From: Maricaulis virginensis
GTDB taxonomy: Bacteria; Pseudomonadota; Alphaproteobacteria; Caulobacterales; Maricaulaceae
Length of the DNA: 64,000 nucleotides
Direction: 5' to 3'
NCBI RefSeq assembly: GCF_027922185.1
Contig: NZ_BSFE01000001.1
Coordinates: forward strand, 635,317-699,316
Under the pieces are notes generated by a model. It saw only the letters and a list, made by a program, of their open reading frames with translations, had not been told where the DNA came from and searched no databases. The first letter of the stretch is position 1. Each line of letters starts with the position of its first letter. Below are positions 61,483-64,000 of this stretch, piece by piece. A program made the translations under genes and the position numbers.

Positions 61483-62161
61483 CGCGCAGAGCGAACTGGA
61501 AGCGCGCATCGGCTATGCCTTCAGGGACAAGAGCCTGATCGACCGCGCTCTGACCCATGCCAGCTATGGCGATGGCCGCAAGGGCGTGCGTTCCTATGAG
61601 CGTCTGGAATTCCTCGGCGACCGGGTGCTGGGCCTGATGACGGCGGAAGCCCTGTTCCGCCTGTTCGACAAGGCCAGCGAGGGCGCGCTGGCACCGCGCC
61701 TCAACGCGCTGGTCAACAAGAATGCCTGCGCCGATGTTGCCCGGTCGATCGATCTGGGCGAAGCGCTGAAAATGGGCCGGTCCGAGGAACGCGGCGGCGG
61801 CCGCAACAAGACCTCGATCCTGGGCGATGCCTGCGAGGCGCTGATCGCGGCGATCTATCTGGATGGCGGTCGCCCGGCGGCGCAGGCCTTTTATGACCGT
61901 TTCTGGGGACCGCGCATCGAGGCGCTGAAGGCCAAGCCGGAAAACCCCAAATCCGCTCTGCAGGAATGGGCGGCCCGCACCGGACGCGGCGTGCCGCGCT
62001 ATCAGCTCACCGAACGCTCGGGACCGGATCACCGTCCCGTCTTTACCGTCGAAGTCACCGTTTCGCCGCTCGATCCGGCGATCGGCGAGGGCGGTTCCAA
62101 ACAGGCCGCCGAACGCGCTGCGGCCACCGCACTTCTCGAACGCGAAGGACAGCATGTCTGA
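61475..62161 (+). CDS. rnc: Ribonuclease III
   Basis: The double-strand RNA endonuclease processes rRNA precursors. The 228-residue protein has the signature YERLEFLGDRVLGLM with catalytic acids, then ILGDACEALIAAIYLDGG, and a C-terminal dsRNA-binding domain ending KQAAERAAATALLE. It overlaps acpS and era by 8 nt each. Confidence 0.97.
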   Translation: MADAQSELEARIGYAFRDKSLIDRALTHASYGDGRKGVRSYERLEFLGDRVLGLMTAEALFRLFDKASEGALAPRLNALVNKNACADVARSIDLGEALKMGRSEERGGGRNKTSILGDACEALIAAIYLDGGRPAAQAFYDRFWGPRIEALKAKPENPKSALQEWAARTGRGVPRYQLTERSGPDHRPVFTVEVTVSPLDPAIGEGGSKQAAERAAATALLEREGQHV

Positions 62162-63101
62162 TACGCCCCAAACCCGCTGCGGCTTTGCCGCGGTCATCGG
62201 TTCGCCCAATGCCGGCAAGTCGACCCTGGTCAATGCCCTGGTCGGCGAGAAGGTCACCATCGTCACCCACAAGGTCCAGACGACCCGTTTCGCCGTGCGC
62301 GGCGTGGCGCTGGAGGGGGGCAGCCAGATCGTGCTGGTGGACACGCCCGGCGTGTTCGCGCCCAAGCGGCGGCTGGACAAGTCGATGGTGGCGGCCGCCT
62401 GGAGCGGCGCCGAGGACGCCGATGCCATCGTGCATGTCATCGATGCCGGCGCGCGGGCCCGGCTCGAACATGGCGGTGCCAAGAGCGGCGACAAGCGCAT
62501 GGTCCAGGACGACCAGCGCGTGATCGACGGGCTGAACAAGACCGGCCGCAAGGCGATCCTGGCGCTCAACAAGATCGACATGATCGACCGGGACTATCTG
62601 CTGGCCATGTCGCAGGAGCTCTATGAAACGGGCGTCTATTCCGACGTCTTCATGATCTCCGCCAAGACCGGTTCCGGCGTCAAACAGCTCAAGACTTTCC
62701 TTTCGGGCCTGATGCCCGAGGGCGTGTGGCACTATCCGGAGGACCAGGTCGCCGACCTGCCATCCCGCATCCTGGCAGCCGAGATCACACGCGAGAAAGT
62801 CTATCTGCGCCTGCACGAGGAACTGCCCTACGCCTCCATGGTGGAGACCGAGGTCTGGAAGAAGCTGCGCGACGGCTCGATCCGGGTGGAACAGTCCGTC
62901 ATCGTCGAGCGCGACACGCAAAAGCCCATCGTGCTGGGCAAGGGCGGCAGTGCCATCAAGGCCATCGGCGAGGCGGCCCGCAAGGAGATGGAAGACGTGC
63001 TGGGCTGCAAGGTCCACCTCTTCCTCAATGTGAAGGTCGATCCGAAATGGATGGCCCGCCGGTCGCACTACAAGGATGTCGGCCTGGATTTCGACGTATA
63101 G
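62154..63101 (+). CDS. era: GTPase Era
   Basis: The ribosome assembly GTPase acts on 16S rRNA 3' ends. The 315-residue protein has the P-loop GSPNAGKSTLVNAL, G3 motif LVDTPGV, G4 LNKIDM and a C-terminal KH domain (SVIVERDTQKPIVLGKGGSAIKAIG divided over residues about 235-260). Rnc-Era coupling is conserved across proteobacteria. Confidence 0.97.
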   Translation: MSDTPQTRCGFAAVIGSPNAGKSTLVNALVGEKVTIVTHKVQTTRFAVRGVALEGGSQIVLVDTPGVFAPKRRLDKSMVAAAWSGAEDADAIVHVIDAGARARLEHGGAKSGDKRMVQDDQRVIDGLNKTGRKAILALNKIDMIDRDYLLAMSQELYETGVYSDVFMISAKTGSGVKQLKTFLSGLMPEGVWHYPEDQVADLPSRILAAEITREKVYLRLHEELPYASMVETEVWKKLRDGSIRVEQSVIVERDTQKPIVLGKGGSAIKAIGEAARKEMEDVLGCKVHLFLNVKVDPKWMARRSHYKDVGLDFDV

Positions 63102-63131
63102 GCGCATCGAGACTCGCGGCACAGTCTTCCC

Positions 63132-63860
63132 ATGGAATGGCGTGACAAGGGCATTGTCCTGGCCGTGCGGCCGCATGGCGAGACGAGTGCCATCGTGGAA
63201 ATCCTGACCGAAAGCCAGGGCCGGCATGCCGGCCTGGTCAAGGGTGCGCGCTCGAAATCCATGCGGCCGATCCTGCAGCCGGGCAACCAGGTCACGGTGG
63301 GTTGGCGCGCCCGGCTGGCCGAGCATCTCGGCATGTTCCAGATCGAGGCCGACCATCTTGGCGCCGGCGGCGTAATGGAGGACCGGGCCGCGCTCGCCGG
63401 TCTCAATGCGGCCTGCGCGCTCGCCGTGATGGCGCTGCCGGAGCGCGAGGCGCATCCGGCGGTGCATGCCGGGTTCGAGCTCTTGCTCTCCGCCTTCGAG
63501 GACGAGGATGTCTGGCCGGCCCTCTATGTGCGCTGGGAGGCGGGGCTGCTGTCGGATCTGGGCTACGGCCTCGATCTCAGGAAATGCGCCGTGACCGGCG
63601 AGACCGAAGATCTCAGTCATGTCTCGCCGCGCACCGGCCGCGCCGTGTGCCGTGAAGAGGCAGCGCCCTATGCGGCCAAGCTGCTGGAATTGCCGGGCTT
63701 CATGCGCGGCTCGGGCGAGATTGTCAAAGGCGATATTGCCAAGGGGCTGGACCTGACCGGCTATTTCCTCGAACGCCGCGTCCTCTGGCCCGTCGACCGG
63801 CAACTCCCCGAAGCCCGCACACGGCTGATCGCCGAGCTGGAACGGATCGGGCGGCTCTAG
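63132..63860 (+). CDS. recO: DNA repair protein RecO
   Basis: RecO loads RecA onto gapped DNA with RecR. The 242-residue protein has the N-terminal OB fold (DKGIVLAVRPHGETSAIVEIL, given here across residues 4-24) and a C-terminal region with DLRKCAVTGETEDL, where Cys remnants of the zinc finger remain. The ATG at 63132 is 30 nt after era. Confidence 0.93.
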   Translation: MEWRDKGIVLAVRPHGETSAIVEILTESQGRHAGLVKGARSKSMRPILQPGNQVTVGWRARLAEHLGMFQIEADHLGAGGVMEDRAALAGLNAACALAVMALPEREAHPAVHAGFELLLSAFEDEDVWPALYVRWEAGLLSDLGYGLDLRKCAVTGETEDLSHVSPRTGRAVCREEAAPYAAKLLELPGFMRGSGEIVKGDIAKGLDLTGYFLERRVLWPVDRQLPEARTRLIAELERIGRL

Positions 63861-63913
63861 CCGGGAGAGATTACTACCGCACCCGCACTTCCCCCGGACT
63901 TGTTGTTCAGCCC

Positions 63914-63951
63914 GGGGACATCATTAACGGGTGTTCGGAGACATGGTTGAC
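63914..63951. repeat. Two direct repeats in the terminal non-coding region, possible IS end
   Basis: GGGGACATCATTAAC (63914-63928) and GGAGACATGGTTGAC (63937-63951) match at 11 of 15 positions with a 23-nt period. Spaced repeats of this kind are found at the ends of some insertion sequences as transposase sites. A TTGACA lies at 63947-63952. Confidence 0.4.
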
Positions 63952-63992
63952 ACCTTGTGGCTTGGATTTCGTCTCTTGGACAGGAGGCGGCG

Positions 63993-64000
63993 ATGGTCTG
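63993..64000 (+). CDS. Start of a gene running off the window
   Basis: An ATG at 63993 lies 5 nt after a perfect AGGAGG (63982-63987). Only two and a half codons (Met-Val-Trp/Cys/stop) are visible, so no identity can be given. Together with the direct repeats upstream it may be an IS transposase. Confidence 0.35.

Overview
The window is GC-rich chromosomal DNA from an alphaproteobacterium. The run rpoZ-rsh-pyrE-pdxJ-acpS-rnc-era-recO at the right end is an alphaproteobacterial arrangement. Together with an ScfR-type regulator, a BigR-type persulfide sensor, a TonB receptor and urocanase-type histidine catabolism, it suggests a marine, Hyphomonadaceae/Maricaulaceae-like member of the Caulobacterales/Maricaulales. 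The taxonomic call is an inference from gene content and style, not from a marker search. Genes are tightly packed with many 1-19 nt overlaps. I see no tRNA, rRNA, tmRNA, CRISPR array or complete insertion sequence.

Layout. (1) 1-3.5 kb: end of a ferritin-like diiron protein, a GNAT acetyltransferase and an orphan membrane sensor kinase. (2) 3.6-14.4 kb: a C2-utilisation island. An ScfR/RamB-like regulator is divergent from aceA-aceB (glyoxylate bypass). Two small unknowns follow, then acs, a DUF779 protein, an ExaC-type aldehyde dehydrogenase and a GAF-Fis regulator. (3) 14.5-17.6 kb: bigR-blh-sulP, a sulfide/persulfide-response operon. (4) 17.8-23.7 kb: a histidine biosynthesis operon (TrpR-like regulator, hisG, hisD::hisB fusion, hisH, hisA, hisF, hisIE) that looks gammaproteobacterial in every gene and lacks hisC and a histidinol-phosphatase domain. 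(5) 23.9-29.4 kb: TonB receptor, secreted serine hydrolase and a large exported SHOCT protein. (6) 29.4-37.0 kb: histidine catabolism by the HutF/HutG route (hutC, hutF divergent from hutI-hutH-hutG-hutU), with a HutC-type operator between them.

(7) 37.5-44.7 kb: threonine-to-glycine genes kbl and tdh, separated by two unknown membrane proteins and an FAD oxidoreductase. Directly after tdh comes a nitroreductase that keeps the Glu-Tyr-Lys triad of iodotyrosine deiodinases, then a small superinfection-immunity-type membrane protein. (8) 44.8-49.9 kb: acyl-CoA synthetase, threonine/serine dehydratase and a lytic transglycosylase. (9) 50-57 kb: dapA, smpB, an Acg-family protein, a GlxA-type regulator, a YHS-like small protein coupled to an aromatic amino acid decarboxylase, a family-5 UDG overlapping a NYN protein, and folK. 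(10) 57-64 kb: rpoZ, rsh, pyrE, pdxJ, acpS, rnc, era, recO and, at the very edge, what may be the start of an insertion sequence.

Several intergenic gaps hold long imperfect inverted repeats of 100-180 nt. Three of these (25.96, 35.17 and 41.31 kb) belong to one family, and one of them interrupts the hut operon. The most striking observation is the hisD::hisB gene. It looks like the product of a deletion in a transferred Xanthomonas/Enterobacteria-type operon that removed hisC and the phosphatase half of a bifunctional hisB.
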